Counted from the stretch's first letter, positions 8,047 to 16,138 are shown. The stretch is DNA of 24,383 nt from Lachnospiraceae bacterium (GCA_003979345.1 RYVZ01000039.1:1776-26158), one strand, 5' to 3'. Notes: generated by a model from the sequence alone, not told the origin. Program-made: numbers and translations.

Positions 8047-9702
8047 TTACTCTGCATATTTCATGAGCGCGTCTACGATATCGGGATAGACAAAGTAGCC
8101 TCCCCTGCGATAATAGAGTCCGAAATTCTCACCGTCTCCGGTAAACGCATTGTTGTCCCACCAAAGGCAGGTGATGCCTCTCGCCCTTGCCGCGGCAATA
8201 TAATATGCCGCATAATCGACGCGGTCCTGCGTGTTTCCGTCTTTGTCGCGCGCACCGAACTCGCCGATCACGACCGGGAGCCCCTGACTGATAAAGCGGT
8301 CGTACAATTTGTCCATAAAGTAATCGATATCATTCGTGGATCCCGTCTGACTTGCATCAAAATTTGATTTGCTCCCGGACTCACCCGGCCCCTGAAGCGC
8401 AAAGTTATACGGGGTATACGCATGTACGGACACGATGATCCTGTTCTCGACCCCTCCCGGATCCTGGGGGATCACGAAATCTCTGTGCAGCGCGCCGTCA
8501 GGAGAAGCATCGTATCCCGGCACCATCAGATATCGCGCCGCATTATTTCCGCCGCCCTCGCGCACGGTATTGACAAAGATCTGGTTCAGTGTATTGATGC
8601 ACGCGATCGCATCCATACATTCTTCGCTGTTATTATCGATCCACCATTCATAATTGCTGCCGACCAGACGCGGTTCATTCATTCCTTCAAAGATCAAGTG
8701 CTCATCGTATTCCGCAAACCGCGCGGAAAGCTGCGTCCAGATCGCCTGAATGAAACGGACGGACTGCTCAAGATGTTCCGTATCGGGAAACAGGCAGTCT
8801 TCGCGATTATCGTGGTGAATGTTCAAAATGATGTACATTCCGTTATCGATCCCATAATCGACGACTTCCTGCACACGGTCAAGCCAGATTTCCGAAATCG
8901 TAAATTCGTCATCCACAAAATGTCCGTGCCACGTTACAGGCACGCGCATCGTATTGAACCCCGCCTCTGCAATATCGTCGATCATACCTTTTGTCGTCTC
9001 AATCGATACCCAGCATGTCTCACTGTCAAGCTCGTTCGTATAACCCCCCTCAAGAAATGCATCTAACGTATTTCCAAGCGACCAGCCGATCTTCATGTCC
9101 CGCACAAATTGAAGCGCCTCATTGTCCGGTATCTCATATCCGGCAATGCTGACCTCCGGGATCACATAAGCCGGTTCCTCGTCCTGTCCGTCATCGTCAT
9201 TTTCTCTGTCGCTTCCGTCATCCTGCACATTCGAACCGATATCTCCGCCGTTCTGTGTATCGGCGTCATTGCCCTGCGTATCCGCATCACTTCCACTCTG
9301 ATCATTCTCATTTTCCTGCACGTCAGTTCCGGTCGTCCGGTCATCCCCCTGAACGCCGTCTCCTCCGGCACCGCACCCGCTCATGAGAAACAATGCCATC
9401 AGCATGATCAGAAGAATCATTGCGGCAGTCAGTACATTCCCCCTTGATGTACGCCGGAGTATCCCCCGGAGCGACGTCACAAAATCCGGTTTTTGCATCC
9501 CATTCTTCCTGCACGGCCGGCTTTTTGCCTGTACCGGCTCCACTGCGCTGCCGCGCACACGATAATCACGCGGCGCAAGAACACCCTGCGAGCCTGATTT
9601 CCCCCCTTCCGCCATCGCAGCCTGACGCACCGCACGCTGTGCCGCACTGTGTGATAACATCCAGTCAATCTGTGCCATTCTCTTTTTTGTCATTCCGCTC
9701 AT
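8047..9702 (-). CDS. GH5 endoglucanase (cellulase), membrane-anchored
   Basis: 551 aa. Residues ~1-92 are hydrophilic and basic, ~93-107 are a hydrophobic segment and LFLMSGC ends in a lipobox-like Cys110. Residues ~111-178 form an Asp/Gly/Asn/Gln-rich linker. The GH5 barrel follows, with GWSLGNTLDA, MRVPVTWHGHF, ILNIHHDN, the acid/base Glu343 in MNEPR, SVHAYTPYNFAL and the nucleophile Glu481 in IGEFGA. This fits GH5 of the clostridial endoglucanase type, probably subfamily 4, acting on beta-1,4-glucans outside the cell. The ATG at 9702 has GAGGG 7 nt upstream. An in-frame ATG at 9498, with AGGA 8 nt upstream, would give a more ordinary lipoprotein signal. It sits in an operon with an Fe-S flavoprotein and a sugar isomerase. 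Confidence 0.92.
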   Translation of the reverse strand: MSGMTKKRMAQIDWMLSHSAAQRAVRQAAMAEGGKSGSQGVLAPRDYRVRGSAVEPVQAKSRPCRKNGMQKPDFVTSLRGILRRTSRGNVLTAAMILLIMLMALFLMSGCGAGGDGVQGDDRTTGTDVQENENDQSGSDADTQGNDADTQNGGDIGSNVQDDGSDRENDDDGQDEEPAYVIPEVSIAGYEIPDNEALQFVRDMKIGWSLGNTLDAFLEGGYTNELDSETCWVSIETTKGMIDDIAEAGFNTMRVPVTWHGHFVDDEFTISEIWLDRVQEVVDYGIDNGMYIILNIHHDNREDCLFPDTEHLEQSVRFIQAIWTQLSARFAEYDEHLIFEGMNEPRLVGSNYEWWIDNNSEECMDAIACINTLNQIFVNTVREGGGNNAARYLMVPGYDASPDGALHRDFVIPQDPGGVENRIIVSVHAYTPYNFALQGPGESGSKSNFDASQTGSTNDIDYFMDKLYDRFISQGLPVVIGEFGARDKDGNTQDRVDYAAYYIAAARARGITCLWWDNNAFTGDGENFGLYYRRGGYFVYPDIVDALMKYAE

Positions 9703-9705
9703 TAT

Positions 9706-9777
9706 TCATCCCTCGTTCCTTTTTATGATCTGTTTGTACTGCTGAAACTTGTACAGCCATACACCTAACAGTTTCAT
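9706..9777 (-). CDS. possible 23-aa peptide between two operon genes
   Basis: A 23-codon frame starts at ATG 9777, one base after the TAA of the 82-aa gene (TAAGATG), and stops at TGA 9708-9706, three bases before the GH5 ATG. The peptide opens with hydrophobic residues (MKLLGVWLYKF) and ends basic (KQIIKRNEG), like a small amphipathic or membrane-surface peptide. It has no clear Shine-Dalgarno sequence, so it would depend on reinitiation after the upstream gene. Its last codons contain the GAGGG that serves as the GH5 ribosome binding site, so it could couple translation of the two flanking genes. Chance is a real alternative for a frame this short. Confidence 0.35.
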   Translation of the reverse strand: MKLLGVWLYKFQQYKQIIKRNEG

Positions 9778-9778
9778 C

Positions 9779-10027
9779 TTATGCGCATTCCGCTTCGCCC
9801 ACGCTCTCTTTTGCAATATGCTGCTCCAAAATATCCCGCGCCTGCTCGATCGTCACACCCGACTCTTCCAGCAATCCGGCAATTTCCTCGATCTCCTTTA
9901 CGCGCTTTTCCTGTTTTAACGCTTCCAATTCTTTGTTTTCGGACTGAAGCCGCACCTTGAGGCTCTGTATCAGTTCTTCTTTTTCCCTGATCTTGTCCCC
10001 GATCGTTTTTCTTGGTCCTCTTGACAT
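9779..10027 (-). CDS. small coiled-coil protein of unknown function
   Basis: 82 aa, starting at an ATG with a perfect AGGAGG 6 nt upstream. Residues ~8-50 are a strongly charged heptad-like helix (KIREKEELIQSLKVRLQSEN and onward), followed by a second helical piece with SGVTIEQARDILEQHI, which reads like a short helix-turn-helix or UBA-like hairpin. I do not recognise a named family. There are no membrane segments or cysteine motifs apart from a Cys near the end. It is the first gene of the GH5 operon, after a promoter and a structured leader, and lies 1 bp before the small peptide frame. A regulatory or scaffolding role is possible, but nothing in the sequence shows it. Confidence 0.75.
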   Translation of the reverse strand: MSRGPRKTIGDKIREKEELIQSLKVRLQSENKELEALKQEKRVKEIEEIAGLLEESGVTIEQARDILEQHIAKESVGEAECA

Positions 10028-10056
10028 CCCGCACCTCCTGCTGCATTTTAATCTTC

Positions 10057-10112
10057 CGGCTGCCGCCTGCAGCCGCTCCGATAAGAACGGCCGGAAGGCA
10101 AAATGCCTCCCG
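10057..10112 (-). promoter_or_regulatory. two hairpins in the leader of the 82-aa/GH5 operon
   Basis: On the - strand CGGGAGGCA pairs with TGCCTTCCG (10112-10104 with 10100-10092, one G.U pair, 3-nt loop). Downstream of it CGGCTGC pairs with GCAGCCG (10075-10069 with 10063-10057, 5-nt loop). Neither has a U-tract. They lie between the likely promoter at 10134-10162 and the ATG at 10027, the second one ending about 17 bases before the AGGAGG. They may protect the mRNA or modulate access to the ribosome binding site. Confidence 0.4.
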
Positions 10113-10133
10113 CCGCCATTCTATCTTCTTTAT

Positions 10134-10162
10134 ATTATATGAACAAGCCCTTCGGAAAAGAA
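10134..10162 (-). promoter_or_regulatory. probable promoter of the 82-aa/GH5 operon
   Basis: On the - strand a perfect TATAAT (10139-10134) lies 17 bp after a poor TTCTTT -35 (10162-10157). It sits about 10-40 bp past the stop of the MFS gene. The weak -35 suggests dependence on an activator. Without it, the operon would be read through from the MFS gene. Confidence 0.45.
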
Positions 10163-10172
10163 CCATCACATT

Positions 10173-11384
10173 CTACAAAACCGCACCTTGTTTCCTGCCG
10201 TTCTTCCCGGTCATCCAGGTAAACACCAAAAGTCCCAAAAGGAGGAGTACCGGAAATACCACTCCCGAAAGAATCCCCGTCTCCAGGCTTCCTCCATTTC
10301 TTCCGGAAACCATGCCAACAAGCGTCGGACCCGCAGAACATCCCAAATCCCCTGCGAGCGCTAACAGCGCAAACAAAGCCGTGCCTCCCTTTTTCATAGA
10401 CGCAGAGGCAATACTGAACGTCCCCGGCCACAAAATTCCGACCGACAGTCCGCACAGCCCACACCCGATCAGCCCGATCACCGGATTCGGCACAAGCGCG
10501 ATCAGGCAATAAGAGCTCAGACACAGAATACCGCTTGCATACATAAAGCGTTTCAGATCAATACGGTCTCCTGCCTTTCCGTAGACGGCTCTTGCAATGC
10601 CCATCAATGCCGCAAACATCATCGGTCCCGCCAGATCGCCCGCCATTTTATTGACATGCAGTCCCTGTTCGGCAAACGCGGACGCCCATTGACTCACCGA
10701 CTGTTCGCAGGCTCCCGCACACATCATAAGAAGCATAAGAACCCAAAACAGCTTCACACTCATCAGTTCTTTCACGCTCATCCCTTTTTTGTCATCCTCC
10801 ATCAAAGGAGCGATCGGTACATTTAGGAACACCAGCGCATTGCATATCGGTATAACAGACCAGAGAATCGTCAGCCATTTCCAGTGTTCAATTCCAATGG
10901 TATAAAAAAACAAGGTAGAGAACAGTACGACTCCCACATGTCCCCAACAGTAAAAAGAGTGAAGAAGGCTCATCGCCTTTTCTTTATGATCAAAAGGGCA
11001 TGCCTCCACGATCGGACTGACAAGCACTTCCAATAACCCACCGCCCACCGCATAAACCAATACCGCAGCGAGCAGTCCGTAAAACGGGTCTAAGCAGACT
11101 TCCGGAAGTATCGTTAAAAGAAGAAGCCCCGCCGCTGCAAACATCTGTGCAGTTACGGCACTGGCACGATACCCGATCCGTTCGATCAAACCAATAGATA
11201 AAAAATCAACCAAAAGCTGCAGACCAAAATTGACGGTCACAAGCATCGTAATGCGGGATATAGAAACACCATACTGCGAGTGAAACGTCAAAAACAAAAG
11301 CGGCGCGAAGTTATTCACGATCGCCTGAACGATATATGCCGTAAAGCAGGCACACATCGTCCGATTGTAATTGCTGCTTTCCAT
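10173..11384 (-). CDS. MFS transporter, FucP-like
   Basis: 403 aa with about 12 hydrophobic segments. The start (YIVQAIVNNFAPLLFLTF, then ISRITMLVTVNFGLQLLVDF) and the central loop before MSVKELMSVKLFWVLML resemble the FucP/GlpT-like MFS proteins common in Lachnospiraceae, often annotated as sugar:proton symporters. The substrate cannot be read from sequence. A short basic tail (TGKNGRKQG) ends the protein. AGGAGG lies 5 nt before the ATG. It begins 40 bp after the ferredoxin gene, so the two are probably co-transcribed. It also precedes the GH5 operon in the same direction, so it may import oligosaccharides released by the cellulase; that link is inference. Confidence 0.88.
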   Translation of the reverse strand: MESSNYNRTMCACFTAYIVQAIVNNFAPLLFLTFHSQYGVSISRITMLVTVNFGLQLLVDFLSIGLIERIGYRASAVTAQMFAAAGLLLLTILPEVCLDPFYGLLAAVLVYAVGGGLLEVLVSPIVEACPFDHKEKAMSLLHSFYCWGHVGVVLFSTLFFYTIGIEHWKWLTILWSVIPICNALVFLNVPIAPLMEDDKKGMSVKELMSVKLFWVLMLLMMCAGACEQSVSQWASAFAEQGLHVNKMAGDLAGPMMFAALMGIARAVYGKAGDRIDLKRFMYASGILCLSSYCLIALVPNPVIGLIGCGLCGLSVGILWPGTFSIASASMKKGGTALFALLALAGDLGCSAGPTLVGMVSGRNGGSLETGILSGVVFPVLLLLGLLVFTWMTGKNGRKQGAVL

Positions 11385-11424
11385 TCCTGCCTCCTGATGC
11401 CATGGATGAAAGATCTATCTGATA

Positions 11425-11619
11425 TTAACTTTGTTCTAAAACCAACGCCAGCTTCGGACAAAATGCGGCGCACTTACCGCATCTGATACATTTTTCATCA
11501 TCAACAACAGGCGCATGAAAGCCTTCCTGCGACAGCGCCCCTATCGGACAGATGTTAACCGACGGACAGCGATGATTCTGCGGACAGTTCTCTACGATCA
11601 CTTTCAACTTCTTTTCCAT
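11425..11619 (-). CDS. small ferredoxin with two cysteine motifs
   Basis: 64 aa, with AAGGAGG 7 nt before the ATG. The C-terminal motif is a standard 4Fe-4S ligand set, Cys44, 47, 50 and 54 (CIRCGKCAAFCP). The N-terminal motif is unusual: Cys12, Cys18 and Cys24-Pro, separated by five residues each, rather than the CxxCxxCxxxCP of dicluster ferredoxins. I recall similar CPQNHRCPS proteins as small uncharacterised ferredoxins of Clostridia. It may hold one classical cluster and one site of unknown kind. It is presumably a cytoplasmic electron carrier with an unknown partner. It lies 77 bp downstream of the GTPase-nuclease gene and 40 bp before the MFS gene. Confidence 0.85.
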   Translation of the reverse strand: MEKKLKVIVENCPQNHRCPSVNICPIGALSQEGFHAPVVDDEKCIRCGKCAAFCPKLALVLEQS

Positions 11620-11696
11620 TCTTTTTCCTCCTTATTTGACGCATGATCTGTATAAAAACAATTTATGCAATGACCTTTGATTGGTGAAATGAATGC

Positions 11697-14510
11697 TCAA
11701 CGATCCGTCTCTTTCCGGCGGATCGTCTTCAGCTTCTCCTCCATCGTATTTCCGATCCGTTTCGTCTGCTCCATATGCGCCTGCCTGAATCCCTCGCTCC
11801 GCGACGCGATCTCCTCACGCAATTCTCTTGAGGAGAGCAGCGCACAGCCCTCGCCGCGGATGATGATCTGTTCCAACCCGTCCGACGTCGCCACCGTGAT
11901 CCGCAGCGCTTTGGCATGTTCATGTGCAAATTTTTCGATATATTGATCCGCGGTTTCCGCCTCCCTCGTAAAAACCACACAGATATTATGATACTCCAAC
12001 ACTTCCTCCGCATGCCCCTGAACACGATATGCGTCAAACACCACGATGACTTCTAAACCGCACATCGCCTGGTAATTGCACAGGATATCCAGCAGTTTTC
12101 CACGTGCCGCGTCCACATTTGCCTCCGCAAGTTCCCTCAGATCTTCCCATGCAAAAATAACATTATAACCGTCCACGAGCAAGTATTCTTTTTTCTGCGT
12201 CTGCTGCGCGTTCCGCGTTTCCGTGCGGTATTTTGTCGTCCCGGCACCGGGAGCAGGTACATGATCCGCCGTTTCTTCCTTCCCGCCGTCATAGCGCCTG
12301 CTCCATACCTTTCGTTCAGTTACATCCGCTTTCCGGTTTGCGCCTCCGCTCCGCCTGATGATCGCATCGATCTCCTCAGTGCCAAGCGTGCGTTCCTCAG
12401 ACACCTTCACAAAATCGGACGCGTTAAGACCGGCCGCTGCGTTCGTATAAAGACCGGCTCCATCCTCATAAGAGGTCTCTCTGCCTCTATCTGACAAAGC
12501 ATCAACCGGCACAAACCCGTTATCCTCCTGCATAGGATTTTCCCTGCCATCCTGCAATTTCGGAACCGGTACAGCCTCCACATGCATATAATCGCGCACT
12601 TCATCCCACGGAACATAAAATCCAGCGCCATGCGCGCAGAAAACGGAACCGGTCGGATTCTCGATATCAGTCTCCGGATCGTATCCTCTTTTCAGAACGA
12701 CTTCCTCCGCATTGTGACAGGGCTCATAGCCATGCAGGGTAAGACTGATCCTGCCGCGTCCTTTCGTGAACGCAGCAAACTCCACGGCATAATCTGCCAT
12801 CTCCGATACCGGGACGATTCCTTCAAGCGTCATCCCATCGTCTTTTTCACACGAAAACGGCGCTCCGAACCGTGCATGCCTCTGTTCCATATCGGTCATG
12901 ATCCTGCCGATCTGCTGTGCCGAAACCGTGATTCGGAACTGATAATACGGCTCGAGCAGGATACACCGAGCGCTCCTTAACCCCTGTCGAACAGCCCGGT
13001 ACGTCGCCTGCCGGAAATCACCGCCCTCCGTATGTTTCAAATGCGCGCGGCCTGAGACCAGCGTGATCTTTATATCCGTGACCGGTGACCCCGTAAGTAC
13101 GCCGATATGCTCTTTTTCCTCTAGATGCTTAAGAATCAACCGCTGCCAATTCCGTTCGAGTATCTCCTCACTACAGGCGCTTGCAAAAACAAGTCCGCTC
13201 CCGGGCTCCCCCGGTTCCATCAGCAGATGCACCTCCGCATAATGCCTGAGCGGTTCATAATGTCCGATTCCCTCAACCGCCCCAGCGAGCGTTTCCCGAT
13301 ACAAGATCCTTCCCGCACCGAACTGTACCGCTACGTCAAATCGCTGCGAGATCAGCCTTTGAAGCACTTCAATCTGAACTTCTCCCATGAGCTGCACATG
13401 GATCTCCGAAAGCCGATCGTCAAAGCAGACGTGAAGCAGCGGTTCCTCCTCCTCAAGCTGGGAAAGAAGCGGCATAAACTGTGCCGCTGCCACGTCGTCC
13501 GGCAGGATCAGCCGATAGGTCAGCACCGGAACAAAGAACGGCCTCACTCCCGTCGTCTCTCCGCCCAGCCCTTCTCCCGCCGCAGTAGCGCTCAACCCCG
13601 TAACCGCACAGACCTCTCCTGCCTCAACAAACGCCGCAGTCTCGTAACGTGCACCCGAATACAACCGGATCTGATTCACTTTCTCACTGTGCGGCGTTTC
13701 TCCGTTTTGATATGTCACAAGATCGCGTACAGATAAAGTACCGCCTGTTATTTTGACCCATGTCAGCCGGTTCCCCTGCGCGTCCCTGCTGATCTTATAG
13801 ATTCTGGCAGAAAATTCGTTTTTGTGATAGGACGGCTCCGGTGCAAACCGCTCCAGCGCGACAAGCAATTCACAGACGCCCTCCATACGCAGCGCAGATC
13901 CGAAAAAGCACGGAAACAGTTCACGCGACGCAATAAGCGCGGCAATCTGATCATCCCGAAGCTCTCCGTCCGCCAAATATTGTTCCAACGCCCGTTCGGA
14001 GCATAATGCTGCCTGCTCGTGAAACGCCTGCGTCCCCTGCGCGCTGAAATCCACGCATCCCGCCGAAAGCTTTTCCGTCAGTTCTCCCATAAGCTCCCCT
14101 GCCGCGGGAGATTCCAAATCCGTTTTATTCACAAACAGGAACGTTGGGATCCGGTATCGGGCAAGGAGACGCCACAAAGTCTCCGTATGACCCTGAATTC
14201 CGTCCGGCGCACTGACCACAAGGATCGCGGCATCCAAAATCTGCAGCGCCCGCTCCGTTTCCGCCGAGAAATCCACATGCCCCGGCGTATCGACAAGAGT
14301 CAGTTTGAGGTTGGGAGTCTGGATCAAAGCCTGCTTGGAAAAAATCGTAATGCCGCGCTCTCGCTCCAGTTCAAAGTGATCCAGAAATGCATTCTGCTTA
14401 TCAACCCTTCCGGCCGTTTTGATCATTCCGCCGGAATAAAGCAGCGCTTCGGACAAAGTTGTTTTTCCCGAATCCACATGCGCAAGGATTCCGCATACCA
14501 GCTTTTTCAT
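11697..14510 (-). CDS. TetM/EF-G-like ribosomal GTPase fused to a Rae1/YacP-type NYN endoribonuclease
   Basis: 937 aa. Residues 1-215 are a translational GTPase: AHVDSGKT (10-17), RGIT (52-55), DTPGH (74-78), NKTD (128-131) and GSA (204-206). EF-G-like domains II-V follow to ~600, in the order of ribosomal protection proteins TetM/TetO. After a low-complexity linker (~651-772), residues 775-937 form an NYN domain like Bacillus Rae1, with LLVDGYN (Asp780), VVFDAY (Asp826), REAETADQYIEK (Glu852, Asp855), ATSDGLEQ (Asp877) and SSRELREEI. Rae1 cuts mRNA in the ribosomal A site, and TetM/EF-G bind the same site, so the fusion suggests a ribosome-directed nuclease. The TetM domain IV loop that displaces tetracycline (YSPVST) is replaced by HLKHTEGG, so resistance is unlikely. 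Its ATG overlaps the preceding stop as ATGA. Confidence 0.85.
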   Translation of the reverse strand: MKKLVCGILAHVDSGKTTLSEALLYSGGMIKTAGRVDKQNAFLDHFELERERGITIFSKQALIQTPNLKLTLVDTPGHVDFSAETERALQILDAAILVVSAPDGIQGHTETLWRLLARYRIPTFLFVNKTDLESPAAGELMGELTEKLSAGCVDFSAQGTQAFHEQAALCSERALEQYLADGELRDDQIAALIASRELFPCFFGSALRMEGVCELLVALERFAPEPSYHKNEFSARIYKISRDAQGNRLTWVKITGGTLSVRDLVTYQNGETPHSEKVNQIRLYSGARYETAAFVEAGEVCAVTGLSATAAGEGLGGETTGVRPFFVPVLTYRLILPDDVAAAQFMPLLSQLEEEEPLLHVCFDDRLSEIHVQLMGEVQIEVLQRLISQRFDVAVQFGAGRILYRETLAGAVEGIGHYEPLRHYAEVHLLMEPGEPGSGLVFASACSEEILERNWQRLILKHLEEKEHIGVLTGSPVTDIKITLVSGRAHLKHTEGGDFRQATYRAVRQGLRSARCILLEPYYQFRITVSAQQIGRIMTDMEQRHARFGAPFSCEKDDGMTLEGIVPVSEMADYAVEFAAFTKGRGRISLTLHGYEPCHNAEEVVLKRGYDPETDIENPTGSVFCAHGAGFYVPWDEVRDYMHVEAVPVPKLQDGRENPMQEDNGFVPVDALSDRGRETSYEDGAGLYTNAAAGLNASDFVKVSEERTLGTEEIDAIIRRSGGANRKADVTERKVWSRRYDGGKEETADHVPAPGAGTTKYRTETRNAQQTQKKEYLLVDGYNVIFAWEDLRELAEANVDAARGKLLDILCNYQAMCGLEVIVVFDAYRVQGHAEEVLEYHNICVVFTREAETADQYIEKFAHEHAKALRITVATSDGLEQIIIRGEGCALLSSRELREEIASRSEGFRQAHMEQTKRIGNTMEEKLKTIRRKETDR

Positions 14511-16138
14511 AAATCACCTAATATTCCCGAAATGCCATCCTGCCGGAACCTCTCTTTGTAATAGCCGAGTTCGTTCTGAATGAGGCTGTCGATCACTTCC
14601 ATGCCGAGCAGCTCCACAGGCGCCTTATCGTCAGTCAGCAGATGTTCCCCTGCTTCATAGCAAACAAGGCGGCCGCCCACTTCTTCCATCAGCGCGCGCA
14701 GCGCATCGTCCGTCACAACGGCTCCGTTTTCCGAAAGCAGCGCCGGCATATCGGCATGACAGGATGCAAACAGCTCCCGGTTCGTCGTTCCCGGTACGTC
14801 CACCGTATAAACATTCGGAAAAACAGCAGCGATCGTATCTGCCAGATACGCGTTGATACTGCTAACGCTGCTGTCATGCATATTCATATTGACGACCATC
14901 ACACCGTCTTCGTTCAAATGTTCCTTCACCAACGTAAAAAATTCGATCGATGACATTTGAAAAGGTATCGTGATATCCTGATAGGCATCCACCATGATCA
15001 CGTCATAACATTCGTCAGTTGCCCGCAAATATGCGCGGCCGTCATAATTGACCGTATGCACGTCCTCCGGCACGTCAAAATAACGTTCCGACAGTTCCGT
15101 GATCTTTTCGTCGATCTCCACGCCAACGATTTCCATGTCCGGGATCCCCATACCTTCCCGGTAAGCAAGACACTGCCTCGCATATGTTCCGGTTCCCATG
15201 CCGAGAACGAGCATTTGTAGCTGCCCGTCGTAAGGATAGCCCGGGCTCATGAACGGCGCCGCCATCGCATAGTCGTAATACATGCCGGTCAGCTCCTTTT
15301 CTTTCATCGTCACCGACTGCACGCCGAACAGTACATTGGTGGAAAGGATCACGCTGTTGCCCGTATCTTTCACCTGCAAATAGTTATAAACAGATTCTCC
15401 TTCGTAAACAAGACCGGACTCCCAGAATGCAAAGCTTGTAGAATGTCCGCCGATCAGGCAGGCGATAAAAAGCAGGATCGGAAGCACCGTCCCTGTAAAC
15501 TTCCTGCTTGTGGTAAAAAAATAGATCAGGGCAAGGGTCAAAAGAATGCCGCCGAAAATAAAAAACGTGACCGCCGTACCGACAGCCGGAATCGTTACAA
15601 AAGTCGGAAGAAACGTACCAATAATGCTTCCGACCGTATTGTATGCGCCCAGCGTTCCGACAACTTTTCCGCTGTCATCCAGACTGTCCACAGTGTATTT
15701 GACCAGCGACGGCGTCACTGTTCCAAGCAGGAACAATGGAAATACAAAAATGACCATGCACGCAAGAAACGCCGCTATGATCAGAAAATTAGTATTGATC
15801 GTAACCACCAACAGTCCCGCGATCCCTAAAATAATATATTTTCCGACTACCGGTATCGCCGCGATCCATATGGCTGCGACTAAAATCCGCCGATACAGCC
15901 TCACGGGTTCCGGGTGCTTGTCCGCACTGCGTCCGCCATAAATATTGCCGAGCGCCATCGCGATCATGATCGTTCCGATAATGATCGTCCAGACAATCTG
16001 CGAAGAACTGAAATACGGCGCAAGAAGCCTGCTCGCTCCAAGCTCCACCGCCATCACGGACATGCCCGCAAAAAATTCGGTCAGATATAAATACGCCTTA
16101 TATCGTAAAATTCCCTTCTTGTTCCGTTCCGCTTCCAT
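14507..16138 (-). CDS. fused membrane / spermidine synthase-like protein
   Basis: 543 aa. Residues ~15-235 hold about seven hydrophobic segments, starting with FFAGMSVMAVELGASRLLAPYF, the usual start of the SpeE-like membrane proteins. The C-terminal part is a Rossmann methyltransferase-like spermidine synthase fold: VLGMGTGTYA (311-320), VEIDE (340-344), DGRAYL and VDAYQD (383-388, including Asp384). The PxGPA stretch of true SpeE after the catalytic Asp is absent (ITIPFQ here), so aminopropyl transfer to putrescine is uncertain. AGGA lies 6 nt before the ATG. It overlaps the start of the GTPase-nuclease gene by four bases, implying coupled translation. An upstream extended -10 promoter probably starts this transcript. 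Confidence 0.87.
   Translation of the reverse strand: MEAERNKKGILRYKAYLYLTEFFAGMSVMAVELGASRLLAPYFSSSQIVWTIIIGTIMIAMALGNIYGGRSADKHPEPVRLYRRILVAAIWIAAIPVVGKYIILGIAGLLVVTINTNFLIIAAFLACMVIFVFPLFLLGTVTPSLVKYTVDSLDDSGKVVGTLGAYNTVGSIIGTFLPTFVTIPAVGTAVTFFIFGGILLTLALIYFFTTSRKFTGTVLPILLFIACLIGGHSTSFAFWESGLVYEGESVYNYLQVKDTGNSVILSTNVLFGVQSVTMKEKELTGMYYDYAMAAPFMSPGYPYDGQLQMLVLGMGTGTYARQCLAYREGMGIPDMEIVGVEIDEKITELSERYFDVPEDVHTVNYDGRAYLRATDECYDVIMVDAYQDITIPFQMSSIEFFTLVKEHLNEDGVMVVNMNMHDSSVSSINAYLADTIAAVFPNVYTVDVPGTTNRELFASCHADMPALLSENGAVVTDDALRALMEEVGGRLVCYEAGEHLLTDDKAPVELLGMEVIDSLIQNELGYYKERFRQDGISGILGDL

Noticed and set aside
11697..14510. Tetracycline resistance determinant
   Set aside because: Overall TetM-like, but the drug-ejecting loop is absent and a nuclease domain is fused; no mobile element or resistance context is nearby.
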